Part shown: positions 27,064 to 35,420 of the stretch, in pieces
Numbering within the stretch: position 1 is the first letter of the stretch
Layout of the letters: each line of letters opens with the position of its first letter
Assembly: GCA_937880875.1 (NCBI GenBank)
Contig: CALGRI010000080.1
Span: 1-43,472, forward strand
DNA length: 43,472 nucleotides
Reading direction: 5' to 3'
Source: an uncultured Pseudomonadota bacterium
GTDB lineage: Bacteria > Desulfobacterota > Desulfobacteria > Desulfobacterales > Desulfobacteraceae
Notes under the pieces: model-generated
Database searches by the model: none
The model's input: only the letters and a program-made list of their open reading frames with translations
What the model was told of the DNA's origin: nothing
Made by a program: the position numbers and the translations under genes

Positions 27064-28284
27064 ATGAACAAAACACTGGGAAACATTAAAGTCATCGAAC
27101 TGGCCCAATATATTTCAGGGCCTTTCTGCGGGATGCTTCTTGCAGGCCTGGGTGCAAACGTAACAAAAATCGAATCTCCTGAAAAAGGAGATATCTCCAG
27201 GAGATGCGGCCCTTTTCCCGATGACATTCCCCATACGGACAGGAGTGGATTATTTCACTATTTAAACCGGAATAAAAAAGGTATTACCCTTGATGTCCTG
27301 AAATCGACAGGCAGACAAATTTTCATAGAACTGCTCAAGGATGCCGATGTTTTGATAGAGGATCTGCCACCTCACCTGGCAAAAGAGCTGAAACTTGATT
27401 TCGCAACCCTGCGTGAAATCAACCCGAAACTAAACGTAATTTCCATCACGCCCTTTGGCCAGACAGGTCCCTACAGGGACTATAAGGCTTATGCAATCAA
27501 TGCCAGTGCCATGGGCGGAATGAGTTCCATTGTGGGTGATCCTAAAAGAGAACCTTTAACCCCGCCTTTCTCAATGGGTAATTTCCAGACCGGGGTCATT
27601 GCATCCAATGCCATCATGTCTGCCCTGATGGCCGACATAAAAATAAACAGGGGCCAGCACATTGATATTTCAGAGGCAGAGTCCTGGTCTATTTTTCATA
27701 CGGGCAACGTGGTTTCCGCGTTTGTATATGGAGGGCGGAAAAGAACCCGGTCCGGCCACAGAACATTTGCCCCTTACCCCTATACTTTGCTTCCCTGCAA
27801 GGACGGCTATATTTCCATGATTGCCCTTCGGGGATCTGAATGGAAAAGGTTTCTGGAGATTATGGGAGACGGAAAGATACCGGAATGGTATGCATCTGAC
27901 GAGCGGTTCAAGGACAGGGCCAAGGCAGGAAGAGAACACAGTGAAGTCCTTGACAATCTTTTGTCCCCCTGGCTCATGTCTCATACACGGGAAGAGATTT
28001 TCAACAAATGCCGGGAAAAACATGTACCGTTTATGCCGGTAAGAAACATGGATGAAGTTGTTAATTGTGAGCACTTAAATAAACGGGAATACTTTGATAC
28101 CATAAAATTGACCGGCACCAACGGGTTTAAATGTCCGGGCGCCCCCGTGAGATTTTCCCAAAGCCACTGGGAATTGAATGATACAGCCCCCGCTTTATCA
28201 GCGCACAACCATGAGGTATTTTGCGAAGAATTAGGATACTCAAAAGAGGAACTGGTGCAACTGAGAAGGACCGGTACTATTTAG
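27064..28284 (+). CDS. Class III (CaiB/BaiF) CoA-transferase homologue, catalytic Asp apparently Asn
   Basis: A 406-residue family member with the N-terminal MLLAGLGANVTKIESPEKGD and the later GQHIDISEAES. Where the acyl-carrying Asp is expected (the D of the D-x3-G region), the sequence reads SMGNFQTGVIASNAI, giving Asn173. Without the Asp nucleophile it may be a non-catalytic subunit of a heteromeric transferase or have another role. ATG 27064 is chosen because AGGAG lies eight bases upstream; a GTG at 27043 in frame is less likely. It lies 60 bp after the hydroxylase and starts a group with two crotonases and a ligase. Confidence 0.88.
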   Translation: MNKTLGNIKVIELAQYISGPFCGMLLAGLGANVTKIESPEKGDISRRCGPFPDDIPHTDRSGLFHYLNRNKKGITLDVLKSTGRQIFIELLKDADVLIEDLPPHLAKELKLDFATLREINPKLNVISITPFGQTGPYRDYKAYAINASAMGGMSSIVGDPKREPLTPPFSMGNFQTGVIASNAIMSALMADIKINRGQHIDISEAESWSIFHTGNVVSAFVYGGRKRTRSGHRTFAPYPYTLLPCKDGYISMIALRGSEWKRFLEIMGDGKIPEWYASDERFKDRAKAGREHSEVLDNLLSPWLMSHTREEIFNKCREKHVPFMPVRNMDEVVNCEHLNKREYFDTIKLTGTNGFKCPGAPVRFSQSHWELNDTAPALSAHNHEVFCEELGYSKEELVQLRRTGTI

Positions 28285-28316
28285 GGGGCTAAACCATAAA
28301 ACCAGGAGCATGAACA

Positions 28317-29084
28317 ATGCGTTATGAGATTTTGTCATTTCACAGGGAAAACCGGGTGATGGTAATCCAGTTGCATGGCAATGGAACCTGTTATGAGGAC
28401 CCGGTCCAAGTAGCCAACGAACTCAATGAACTTTGCCATACCATCTATCCGGACCCGGAAATACAGGTGGTTATCATCAATCTGGAACAGACCGGATGGC
28501 CGAATAAACTTACTTTGAGTCAAACCATTTTGAACACTGATCCGGCAAGAGATAACCCCATGTCCTGGGCTGGGCCTGTGTCAAAACTTGAAATCCCGGT
28601 TATCATGTCCATCAACGGATATGCCCTGGGCCAGGCCCTGGAGCTGGCTCTTGCCTGTGACATGAGAGTTGCCTCCCCTGCTTCTTTTTTCGGGCTGCCC
28701 CATATCAATGACGGCATAATCCCATGGGACGGGGGTACACAGCGGTTATCCAGGTTGATTGGAAAAAGCAATGCCATGGAAATGCTTTTTACCGGACACA
28801 CCATAAACGGGGAAGAGGCCCTTCGAATGGGACTGGTAAATCAGCTTATTGACGGCAAGGCGCTTTTATCCAAGGTCATGGAAACAGCACAGAAAATAGC
28901 CGGCAAAGGCCCCATTGCCTTGAAATATACAAAGGAAGTGGTCAGCAAAGGGATGGATTTAACCATGAACCAGGCCCTGAGTCTGGAAGCCGACCTTTAT
29001 TTTTTACTGCACACCAGCCATGACCGGACCGAGGGAATCAAAGCATTCCAGGAAAAGAGAAAAGCCCGGTTCAGTGGTGAATAA
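28317..29084 (+). CDS. Enoyl-CoA hydratase/isomerase-family protein with altered second Glu
   Basis: A 255-residue crotonase-fold protein of normal length. The first catalytic Glu is present (GYALGQALELALACD), but the second, normally in L-P-E, is replaced: FGLPHINDGIIPWDGGT has His129. Its N-terminal half is divergent (GNGTCYEDPVQVANELNEL) and lacks the usual A-G-A-D-L segment. It may act as a hydratase or hydrolase on an unusual, possibly cyclic, dienoyl-CoA (inference). AGGAG precedes it, and the next crotonase starts 11 bp after its stop. Confidence 0.87.
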   Translation: MRYEILSFHRENRVMVIQLHGNGTCYEDPVQVANELNELCHTIYPDPEIQVVIINLEQTGWPNKLTLSQTILNTDPARDNPMSWAGPVSKLEIPVIMSINGYALGQALELALACDMRVASPASFFGLPHINDGIIPWDGGTQRLSRLIGKSNAMEMLFTGHTINGEEALRMGLVNQLIDGKALLSKVMETAQKIAGKGPIALKYTKEVVSKGMDLTMNQALSLEADLYFLLHTSHDRTEGIKAFQEKRKARFSGE

Positions 29085-29095
29085 AGGGGGAGCAT

Positions 29096-29833
29096 ATGGG
29101 TGGATTTGAGACATTAATCTATGAAAAAACAGACAAGATAGCCTATGTGACAATTAACCGTCCCAAGGCAATGAATGCATATAATATACAGATGCGTGAT
29201 GATCTCTACCAAATTTTGAGCGCCATCAAGGATGACCCGGACGTATATGTCGTTATTTTTAAAGGAGCCGGAGAAAAGGCCTTTTGCGCAGGTGCGGATT
29301 TAAGTGAGTTTCTCACTGCCCCCTCTCCCATTGCAGCCCGTAAGGTTCGCTTCGAAAGAGATGTCTGGGGGCTTTTTTTAAGCATGCCCCAGCCTATAAT
29401 AGCCGCCCTTCACGGCTATGTCCTCGGTTCCGGAATCGAGATTGCCCTGTGCTGTGACATTCGAATCGCTTCAAGAAATGCCAGATTTGGTCTTCCTGAG
29501 GTTGGCTTAGGGATGATTCCTGCTGCCGGCGGAACCCAGACCCTTCCGCGTACTGTGGGGAAATCAAAGGCCCTTGAAATGCTTCTCATCGACGAGTGGA
29601 TTGACGGGGAGGAAGCCTTCAGGATCGGGCTGGTTAACCATGTGGTATCTGATGATACACTTTATGACCATGCAAATGAGATGGCCCGAAAGATTGCTTC
29701 CCATGATCCGGCTGCTGTCAGGGCAGCCAAACAAGCAGTGGTCAGGGGGATGGATGTCAGGCTTTCAGAAGGCCTTTACCTTGAAAAGAGTCTTGCTTCG
29801 CATCTTTCAGCAAGTAAAAACAAACAACCTTAA
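29096..29833 (+). CDS. Enoyl-CoA hydratase
   Basis: A 245-residue crotonase with the standard features: FCAGADLSEF, GYVLGSGIEIALCCDI with the first catalytic Glu and FGLPEVGLGMIPAAGGTQ with the second. It should add water to a 2-enoyl-CoA. GGGGGAG precedes the ATG, 11 bp after the preceding paralogue. With hydroxyacyl-CoA dehydrogenase and ligase genes nearby it fits beta-oxidation of the ring-opened product. Confidence 0.92.
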   Translation: MGGFETLIYEKTDKIAYVTINRPKAMNAYNIQMRDDLYQILSAIKDDPDVYVVIFKGAGEKAFCAGADLSEFLTAPSPIAARKVRFERDVWGLFLSMPQPIIAALHGYVLGSGIEIALCCDIRIASRNARFGLPEVGLGMIPAAGGTQTLPRTVGKSKALEMLLIDEWIDGEEAFRIGLVNHVVSDDTLYDHANEMARKIASHDPAAVRAAKQAVVRGMDVRLSEGLYLEKSLASHLSASKNKQP

Positions 29834-29858
29834 ATATTAATATCCAGATGAGGTAACC

Positions 29859-31424
29859 ATGAACACAACCGTTTTTCTAAATATTGCCACCGCAATCTGT
29901 CCGGACCGGGACATAATCTCCTTTGAAGGGAAGCATTATAGTTTCGCCCTGCTGAACGAACGAAGCAACAGACTGGCCAATGCTTTGGCAGGGTTAGGCG
30001 TGAAGCCTGGTGACCGGGTCGGCATGCTGGAGGTGAACTGCAACCAGCATATCGAAGTTTATTTTGCAACGGCCAAACTGGGGGCTATCTTTGTTCCCAT
30101 CAATTTCAGGGCCAAGGCAGATGAGGTTTCCTACATGCTTGATAATGCGAAGATAAAGGTATTGTTTGCCGGAAGCCGTTATATCCAGATGCTGGACACC
30201 ATCCTGCCAAAGCTTTCCTTTATTGAAAACTGCGTATCAACAGACAAAAAACTTGACGGAACACTCGACTATGAGACACTGGTCAGCTCTTCTGTACCCG
30301 ATGAAGTTGTTGCCGACATCGGGGATGAAGATATCACCATTTTAATGTATACAGCAGGGACTACGGGGCGTCCGAAAGGTGTGCCGTTAAGGCATAGTGC
30401 TTTTGCCGGCTATGTGATGGGCAATGTAGAGCCTGCTAACCCGATTGTTGAAGAACGGAATTTGCTCAGCGTACCCCTGTACCATATTGCAGGTATTCAG
30501 GCCATGCTGGCGGCTGTTTACGGAGGGCGAACCCTGGTTCTCATGCGCCAGTTTGAAGTCAAAGAATGGATGAGAATTATTCAGGAAGAAAAGGTCTCCC
30601 GGACCATGCTCGTCCCGACCATGTTAAAATGGGTACTGGATGATCCGGATTTTGATCATGCCAACCTGTCCAGTCTTAAAGTTATCACTTACGGCTCGGC
30701 TTCCATGCCTTTCGCGGTCATCAAATCCGCCATTGAAAAAATGCCCTGGGTCAAATTTATCAATGCTTTTGGCCAGACCGAAACCGCCTCTACCATAACG
30801 GTCCTGGGCCCGGATGACCATGTAATAGAAGGCACTAAAGAAGAAAAGGAAAAAAAACTCAAACGGCTGTCGGCATCCATAGGAAAGCCGCTGCCTGATG
30901 TAGAAATAAAGATTGTTGATGAAAGCGGCCAATCCCTGCCTTACAATGCGGTCGGTGAAATTTTGGCAAAAGGTGCCAGGATTATGTCCGGGTACTGGAA
31001 GGATGATGAAAAAACAGCCCGGGCCAAGACCAAAGACGGCTGGTTGAAAACAGGAGACAAAGGCTGGGTTGACGAGGACGGTTATGTCTTTCTTGCCGGC
31101 CGGGGTGATGACATGATCATCCGGGGCGGGGAGAACATTTCCCCTGAAGAAGTGGAGGATGTACTGCATTCCCACCCTGATATAGAGGAAGCAGCCGTCA
31201 TCGGGATCCCTGACCCTGAATGGGGACAAGAGCCCTGTGCCGTGGTTGTTCTGAAAAAAGAAAAGACAACCACAGCCGAAGAGATCATGGAATATTGCCA
31301 TTCAAGGCTGGCCGGGTTTAAACGGCCCAGACAAGTAATTTTTGTGGAATGTCTGCCCCGCAATACCATGGGAAAGGTACTTAGGAAAGAACTTAGAACT
31401 AATTATGAACAACTATCAAAATAG
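29859..31424 (+). CDS. AMP-forming acyl-CoA synthetase/ligase
   Basis: A 521-residue adenylate-forming enzyme. Motifs: the P-loop-like TILMYTAGTTGRPKGVPLRH (about residues 161-180), FINAFGQTETASTITV, SGYWKDDEKTARAKTKDGW with GDKGWVDEDGY, GGENISPEEVEDVL and the C-terminal NTMGKVLRKEL with the catalytic Lys. It makes acyl-CoA from a carboxylic acid, ATP and CoA. It is one of at least two activation systems here, besides the ADP-forming synthetase and the CoA-transferases. The substrate could be an aromatic, cyclic or short-chain acid. GAGGTAACC precedes the ATG. Confidence 0.93.
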   Translation: MNTTVFLNIATAICPDRDIISFEGKHYSFALLNERSNRLANALAGLGVKPGDRVGMLEVNCNQHIEVYFATAKLGAIFVPINFRAKADEVSYMLDNAKIKVLFAGSRYIQMLDTILPKLSFIENCVSTDKKLDGTLDYETLVSSSVPDEVVADIGDEDITILMYTAGTTGRPKGVPLRHSAFAGYVMGNVEPANPIVEERNLLSVPLYHIAGIQAMLAAVYGGRTLVLMRQFEVKEWMRIIQEEKVSRTMLVPTMLKWVLDDPDFDHANLSSLKVITYGSASMPFAVIKSAIEKMPWVKFINAFGQTETASTITVLGPDDHVIEGTKEEKEKKLKRLSASIGKPLPDVEIKIVDESGQSLPYNAVGEILAKGARIMSGYWKDDEKTARAKTKDGWLKTGDKGWVDEDGYVFLAGRGDDMIIRGGENISPEEVEDVLHSHPDIEEAAVIGIPDPEWGQEPCAVVVLKKEKTTTAEEIMEYCHSRLAGFKRPRQVIFVECLPRNTMGKVLRKELRTNYEQLSK

Positions 31425-31440
31425 TGAAGGAGTGTTAAAA

Positions 31441-31557
31441 ATGGCAAACGAGATCGGAAAACAATACACCTGTAAAAAATGTGGCATCGTGCTTGTTGTT
31501 ACCAAGGGCGGTAAAGGCCAGATAATTTGCTGTGGCCAACCAATGGAAACAAAATAA
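31441..31557 (+). CDS. Desulforedoxin-like small iron protein (first copy)
   Basis: A 38-residue protein with C11, C14, C30 and C31, exactly the C-X2-C-X15-C-C pattern of desulforedoxin, which binds one Fe by four Cys and forms a homodimer. The start (MANEIGKQYTCKKCG) resembles Desulfovibrio gigas desulforedoxin (about 36 residues). AAGGAG lies before the ATG and the gene begins 16 bp after the ligase. It probably serves as an electron carrier; the partner is unknown. Confidence 0.85.
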   Translation: MANEIGKQYTCKKCGIVLVVTKGGKGQIICCGQPMETK

Positions 31558-31576
31558 TTAAAGAAAGGAATGACAA

Positions 31577-31717
31577 ATGGTCCAAATGGGAAAAAGATAT
31601 AAATGTGAGGAATGTGGTACGGAAGCACTGTGTACAAAAGTTGGCGAAGGTCAACCAATCTGCTGTGAAAAGGAAATGGAGCTTATAGAGCCAAAAGCTC
31701 TCCCCTCTTCTGACTGA
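31577..31717 (+). CDS. Desulforedoxin-like small iron protein (second copy)
   Basis: A 46-residue protein (MVQMGKRYKCEECG...) with C10, C13, C29 and C30, again C-X2-C-X15-C-C, an extra Cys at position 19 and a short C-terminal tail. It follows the first copy by 19 bp, with AAAGGAA before the ATG. Only about a third of its residues match the first copy, so the pair is an old duplication or two distinct partners, perhaps able to form a heterodimer. Confidence 0.8.
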   Translation: MVQMGKRYKCEECGTEALCTKVGEGQPICCEKEMELIEPKALPSSD

Positions 31718-31793
31718 TAAACAGATATCAATTCATAACTCAAGAAGAGTGGGATCTTTGGATTAACAGATTTTGTTAAACCTGAACTGTTTG

Positions 31794-31805
31794 TAAGGAG
31801 GTGAT
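31794..31805 (+). other. Orphan perfect Shine-Dalgarno-like sequence
   Basis: TAAGGAGGTGAT is complementary to 12 bases at the 3' end of 16S rRNA. No start codon lies 5-12 bases after it; the first ATG (31828) is 22 bases away and in frame with the small leader gene below. It may be chance or an RNA-level signal. Confidence 0.4.
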
Positions 31806-31881
31806 AGCGGATTAGAGATCCATCGCAATGGGCCATGGGAAAATAGAATGTAGTATAATTTATTATTTAAAGGAGTTCACC

Positions 31882-32019
31882 ATGAGAAACAATCGATTTG
31901 TGATCCTCCCCCAAAAAACTGTAATCGAAGTTAAGCTACTTTTTTGGGAAAATGTCCAACAATCAAAATGCACCAGGAATTACATCATTATCCAAATGCA
32001 AAAAACAAGAAACTTATGA
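31882..32019 (+). CDS. Possible 45-residue leader peptide coupled to the DMT permease
   Basis: The reading frame begins with ATG 31882 after a good ribosome-binding site (AAAGGAG, eight bases upstream) and encodes MRNNRFVILPQKTVIEVKLL and 25 further residues. Its TGA (32017-32019) overlaps the ATG of the permease in the sequence ATGA, a classic translational-coupling arrangement, whereas the permease start itself has no ribosome-binding site. I recognise no family. It could be a leader peptide, or the permease start could be wrongly placed. Confidence 0.45.
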   Translation: MRNNRFVILPQKTVIEVKLLFWENVQQSKCTRNYIIIQMQKTRNL

Positions 32020-32927
32020 ATAAGAAATTAAAAACTCAAGTTATTGCAGAACCGGACCGCACACAGACATTCAGAGGAATTGGAATCCTGCTCCTTTCCG
32101 GATTAGGGTTTACCATAAGCATGCTAATTGCAAATATGGCTTTTAAGGATGGGGTTGATCTGAATACGTCCAATGCAATGCGCCACTGTGCGGCAACTGT
32201 TATTCTGATTATTTATCAGAAAGCCCGTTCCAAAGGAATAGGCTTACTTCCCAGGGAACGGTATATCAGTCTGGCACTCGGTATTTCTGTTTTTATGATG
32301 GGGGTTGGTTATCTGGGAGCCACACAATATATTCCAATAAGTCTGGCTGTTCTTATCTTTTATACCTGCCCTTTTTTTGTTGCAATCATATCCAAATTTA
32401 CAGAAAATGAGTCCATTACACCAGTACGCCTGACAGCCATCATCCTTGCTTTTATCGGCCTTTCTCTTGCTTTGAAAGTTCAAACAACAGGGGGTCTGCA
32501 AATCATTGGAATTATGTACGCTATGATGGCAGCCATTGGTTTTGCCATTTTTGTTACTGTGAGCAGCCTGATGCTCAAAAAGGCTGATCGACAGGCAGTA
32601 CTCCTCCACAGCCTGGCAGCCGGCACCCTGTTATTTGTGCTGTTCTTTGTATTAACCAATGGTGTAGAGATTATCGGTACCCGGGCGGGTTGGCTAAAGG
32701 TGAGTGGATCAGGCATAGTGGTTGCTTTCGCCTATATAGCATTTTTTGCAGGTATGAAAATCATAGGGCCGGTCAAAGCTTCGATGGTTATGAATATTGA
32801 GCCGGTCTTAACCATCTGTTTAGCAGCAATATTGCTTGGGGAACGCCTCTCAAATATTCAGATTTCCGGCGCTGCACTGGTGATTGTGGGAATAATTTTG
32901 ATTACCTGCACTCCAAAAACCGGGTAA
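32016..32927 (+). CDS. DMT-superfamily (EamA) permease
   Basis: A roughly 303-residue membrane protein with about ten hydrophobic helices in two EamA repeats. Recognisable parts are GIGILLLSGLGFTISMLIANMAF, QYIPISLAVLIFYTCPFFVAI and, in the second repeat, GPVKASMVMNIEPVLTICLAAILLGERLS. ATG 32016 is chosen: it overlaps the stop of the small upstream gene. An in-frame start at 31944 would add 24 polar residues unlike the family. EamA proteins export or import metabolites; here it may move an intermediate or end product. Confidence 0.88.
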   Translation: MNKKLKTQVIAEPDRTQTFRGIGILLLSGLGFTISMLIANMAFKDGVDLNTSNAMRHCAATVILIIYQKARSKGIGLLPRERYISLALGISVFMMGVGYLGATQYIPISLAVLIFYTCPFFVAIISKFTENESITPVRLTAIILAFIGLSLALKVQTTGGLQIIGIMYAMMAAIGFAIFVTVSSLMLKKADRQAVLLHSLAAGTLLFVLFFVLTNGVEIIGTRAGWLKVSGSGIVVAFAYIAFFAGMKIIGPVKASMVMNIEPVLTICLAAILLGERLSNIQISGAALVIVGIILITCTPKTG

Positions 32928-33000
32928 TCCATATATAAAAATGAGCACTTGATCTCCATTTGGAGCGTTTGATAATAAATAAAGGGAAAATGAAAAAACA

Positions 33001-34188
33001 ATGCTTCTTACGGGATTAAGGGTTTTAGATCTGACAGACCAAAAGGCTGCCTTTTGCTCAAAACTTCTGACTGACATGGGCGCTTTTGTCATAAAAGTGG
33101 AAAGACCTGGTGGGGATGCTTCCCGGAATGCAGGCCCTTTTATGGGAAATGAACCCCATCCTGAAAAAAGCCTCTCTTTTTTTTATAACAACACCGGTAA
33201 ATCCGGAATCACACTCAATATAGAGCACAAAGAAGGAAAAAAAATCTTTCTTGAGCTGGTTAAAAAAAATGATGTGATCGTGGAAAGCTTTTCACCGGGT
33301 TACCTGGATAAGCTGGGTTTGGGTTTTGAAAGCCTGAGCCGGATAAATCCTAAAATTATTCTGGCCTCTGTGACCGGTTTTGGCCAGACTGGGCCCAGAA
33401 AGGACTATAAAACCTGCGATTTGGTGGCATCGGCCTTTGGCGGGCAGATGTCTGTCACAGGTTCTTTTAAACCCCTGAAGCATTATGGAGAACAATCCTA
33501 TTTAACGGCATCCCTTTTTGCTGCCACAGGTATTATGCTTGCTGTTAGAAAACGGCGCATGACCGGAAAAGGAGAGCATTTGGATATCTCGATCCAGGAA
33601 GCTGTGGCCTCTACCCTTGAGCATGTCATGGTCCGATACTTTTATGAAAATATTATTCCTGAAAGAAAAGGAAGCCTCCATTGGGACAATCTCTTTCATA
33701 TTTTCAAGTGCAAAGACGGTTTCATCCAGATAACACTTTTTGACAAATGGGAAACATTTGTGGAATGGATGGAAAGCGAAGGGCTGGCACAAGACCTGAT
33801 AAAGAAGGATTATCTTGACAAAACCTATCGGATAAGCCGTCTTGATCACATCATTAAGACCGTTGAGAACTGGACAAAAACCCACACGGTAAAAGAGCTT
33901 TTCGAGTTAGGGCAGCTCATGCAGTTTCCCTGGGCACCGGTTGATTCGCCCCAAAAAATTGTTAAAAGCCCCCAGTTAAAAGCAAGAGGATTTTTCAAAA
34001 ATGTCTGCCCCGCCAGGAATGATATCATAAAAAAATGCCCGGGGCTTCCCTATCAATTTGGCTCGAAACCCAACCAGTCTGTGGCCAGAGCCCCTTTAAC
34101 CGGTGAAGATAATCTTAACCTGTATGGAAAAGAACTGGGATTTTCTAAGAAAAAACTTGAAGAACTTTCCTCCATGGGAATCATTTAG
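33001..34188 (+). CDS. Class III (CaiB/BaiF) CoA-transferase homologue, catalytic Asp missing
   Basis: A 395-residue family member (LLTDMGAFVIKVERPGGDAS at the N terminus; GEHLDISIQEA later). In the nucleophile region the sequence is EQSYLTASLFAATGIMLAV; the family Asp is absent (Tyr167 or neighbouring residue in its place). The next gene, 12 bp downstream, is a paralogue that keeps the Asp. This layout resembles the BbsEF benzylsuccinate CoA-transferase, where as I recall only one of the two subunit types has the Asp. The ribosome-binding site (AAAGGGAAAA) is rather far from the ATG. Confidence 0.87.
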   Translation: MLLTGLRVLDLTDQKAAFCSKLLTDMGAFVIKVERPGGDASRNAGPFMGNEPHPEKSLSFFYNNTGKSGITLNIEHKEGKKIFLELVKKNDVIVESFSPGYLDKLGLGFESLSRINPKIILASVTGFGQTGPRKDYKTCDLVASAFGGQMSVTGSFKPLKHYGEQSYLTASLFAATGIMLAVRKRRMTGKGEHLDISIQEAVASTLEHVMVRYFYENIIPERKGSLHWDNLFHIFKCKDGFIQITLFDKWETFVEWMESEGLAQDLIKKDYLDKTYRISRLDHIIKTVENWTKTHTVKELFELGQLMQFPWAPVDSPQKIVKSPQLKARGFFKNVCPARNDIIKKCPGLPYQFGSKPNQSVARAPLTGEDNLNLYGKELGFSKKKLEELSSMGII

Positions 34189-34200
34189 GTTGGTGAAATA

Positions 34201-35400
34201 ATGGAAAATATCCTTTCGGGAATAAGGGTACTTGATTTTACCAGGGTTTTGTCAGGTCCTTATGCTACAAGAATCCTTGCTGATTTCGGTGCCCAAGTCA
34301 TTAAAGTTCAATCGAAAAAAATAGAGGGGACTGAGCCTGATGCCGGAGGATATTTTGATACATGGAATCGAAATAAACGAAGTATTACATTGGATATGAG
34401 CCATTCTGAGGCCCATAAGATAGCGTTGAGGCTGGTTTCTTTATGTGATGTGGTAATAGAGAATTTTTCTCCCCGGGTCATGTCCAACTGGGGAATGGAT
34501 TTTCCAAAACTTAAAGACGTCCGACCGGATATCATCATGCTGAGTATGTCCGGAATGGGCCAGACAGGACCATGGAAGGACCATGTGGCTTTCGGGCCAA
34601 CCGTTCAGTCCCTTGGCGGACTTACTTATCTTTCCTCTTTTGAAAAAGATGCTCCCGTGGGGCCGGGGTATGCACTGGCAGATCATATTTCAGGGCTCTA
34701 TGGCGCCTTTGCTGTTTTAGCCGCCCTGGAAAACAGGGATCGGACCGGCCAGGGTAGCTATATTGATCTTTCCCAATATGAAGTGGTCGCGGGTATGATC
34801 GGACCTGCCCTCCTGGATGTGATTACCAATGGCAAAGAGGCTATTCCACAAGGCAATCAAACTGATTATGAAATGGCCGCCCCCCATGGATGTTATCAAT
34901 GCCTGGGGGATGACAGATGGTGCGTCATCGGTGTCTTTAACGAAACAGAATGGCATGCCCTTATCAGAGTCATGGGACATCCCGGCTGGGCATCTGAAAA
35001 GAAATTTTCAACCCTTTCTGCAAGAAAGACCCATTTCAAACCATTGGATGAAAGGCTCAATCTTTGGACGCGCAAACATGATGCCCCAAAATTGGTCGAA
35101 CTTCTCCAGGAAGCTGGAATCCGGGCAGGTGTGGTTCAAAATGCAAAAGATCTGGCAAATGATCCCCATCTTTTAGATCAAAATTATTTTGTTCAAACCC
35201 AACACCCCTTACTTGGAGAAACCATTTCAGACAGATCCCCCATAAGATTTATGCAGGATTCTTCAACACATCCATATTCAGATGTGGATTTAAAATCCTC
35301 CCCCCTTTTGGGTGAAGCAAATAAATATGTTTATATGGACCTGCTCAAGCTGACAGAAGCAGAATATACATATTATATTCAAAAAGGTATTATTGCTTAA
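34201..35400 (+). CDS. Class III (CaiB/BaiF) CoA-transferase, catalytic Asp present
   Basis: A 399-residue protein with ILADFGAQVIKVQSKKIEG at the N terminus, the catalytic D161 in YALADHISGLYGAFAVLAAL and GQGSYIDLSQYE. It closely follows the Asp-lacking paralogue (12 bp), with GGTTGGTGA as a weak ribosome-binding site, so the two proteins are likely made together and may form one heteromeric CoA-transferase (inference). Confidence 0.92.
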   Translation: MENILSGIRVLDFTRVLSGPYATRILADFGAQVIKVQSKKIEGTEPDAGGYFDTWNRNKRSITLDMSHSEAHKIALRLVSLCDVVIENFSPRVMSNWGMDFPKLKDVRPDIIMLSMSGMGQTGPWKDHVAFGPTVQSLGGLTYLSSFEKDAPVGPGYALADHISGLYGAFAVLAALENRDRTGQGSYIDLSQYEVVAGMIGPALLDVITNGKEAIPQGNQTDYEMAAPHGCYQCLGDDRWCVIGVFNETEWHALIRVMGHPGWASEKKFSTLSARKTHFKPLDERLNLWTRKHDAPKLVELLQEAGIRAGVVQNAKDLANDPHLLDQNYFVQTQHPLLGETISDRSPIRFMQDSSTHPYSDVDLKSSPLLGEANKYVYMDLLKLTEAEYTYYIQKGIIA

Positions 35401-35420
35401 AAATTAAAAAAGGAAAAACT

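Noticed and set aside
32952-32963. CTCCATTTGGAG palindrome before a CoA-transferase gene
   Set aside because: Only 5-bp arms; no further evidence for function.
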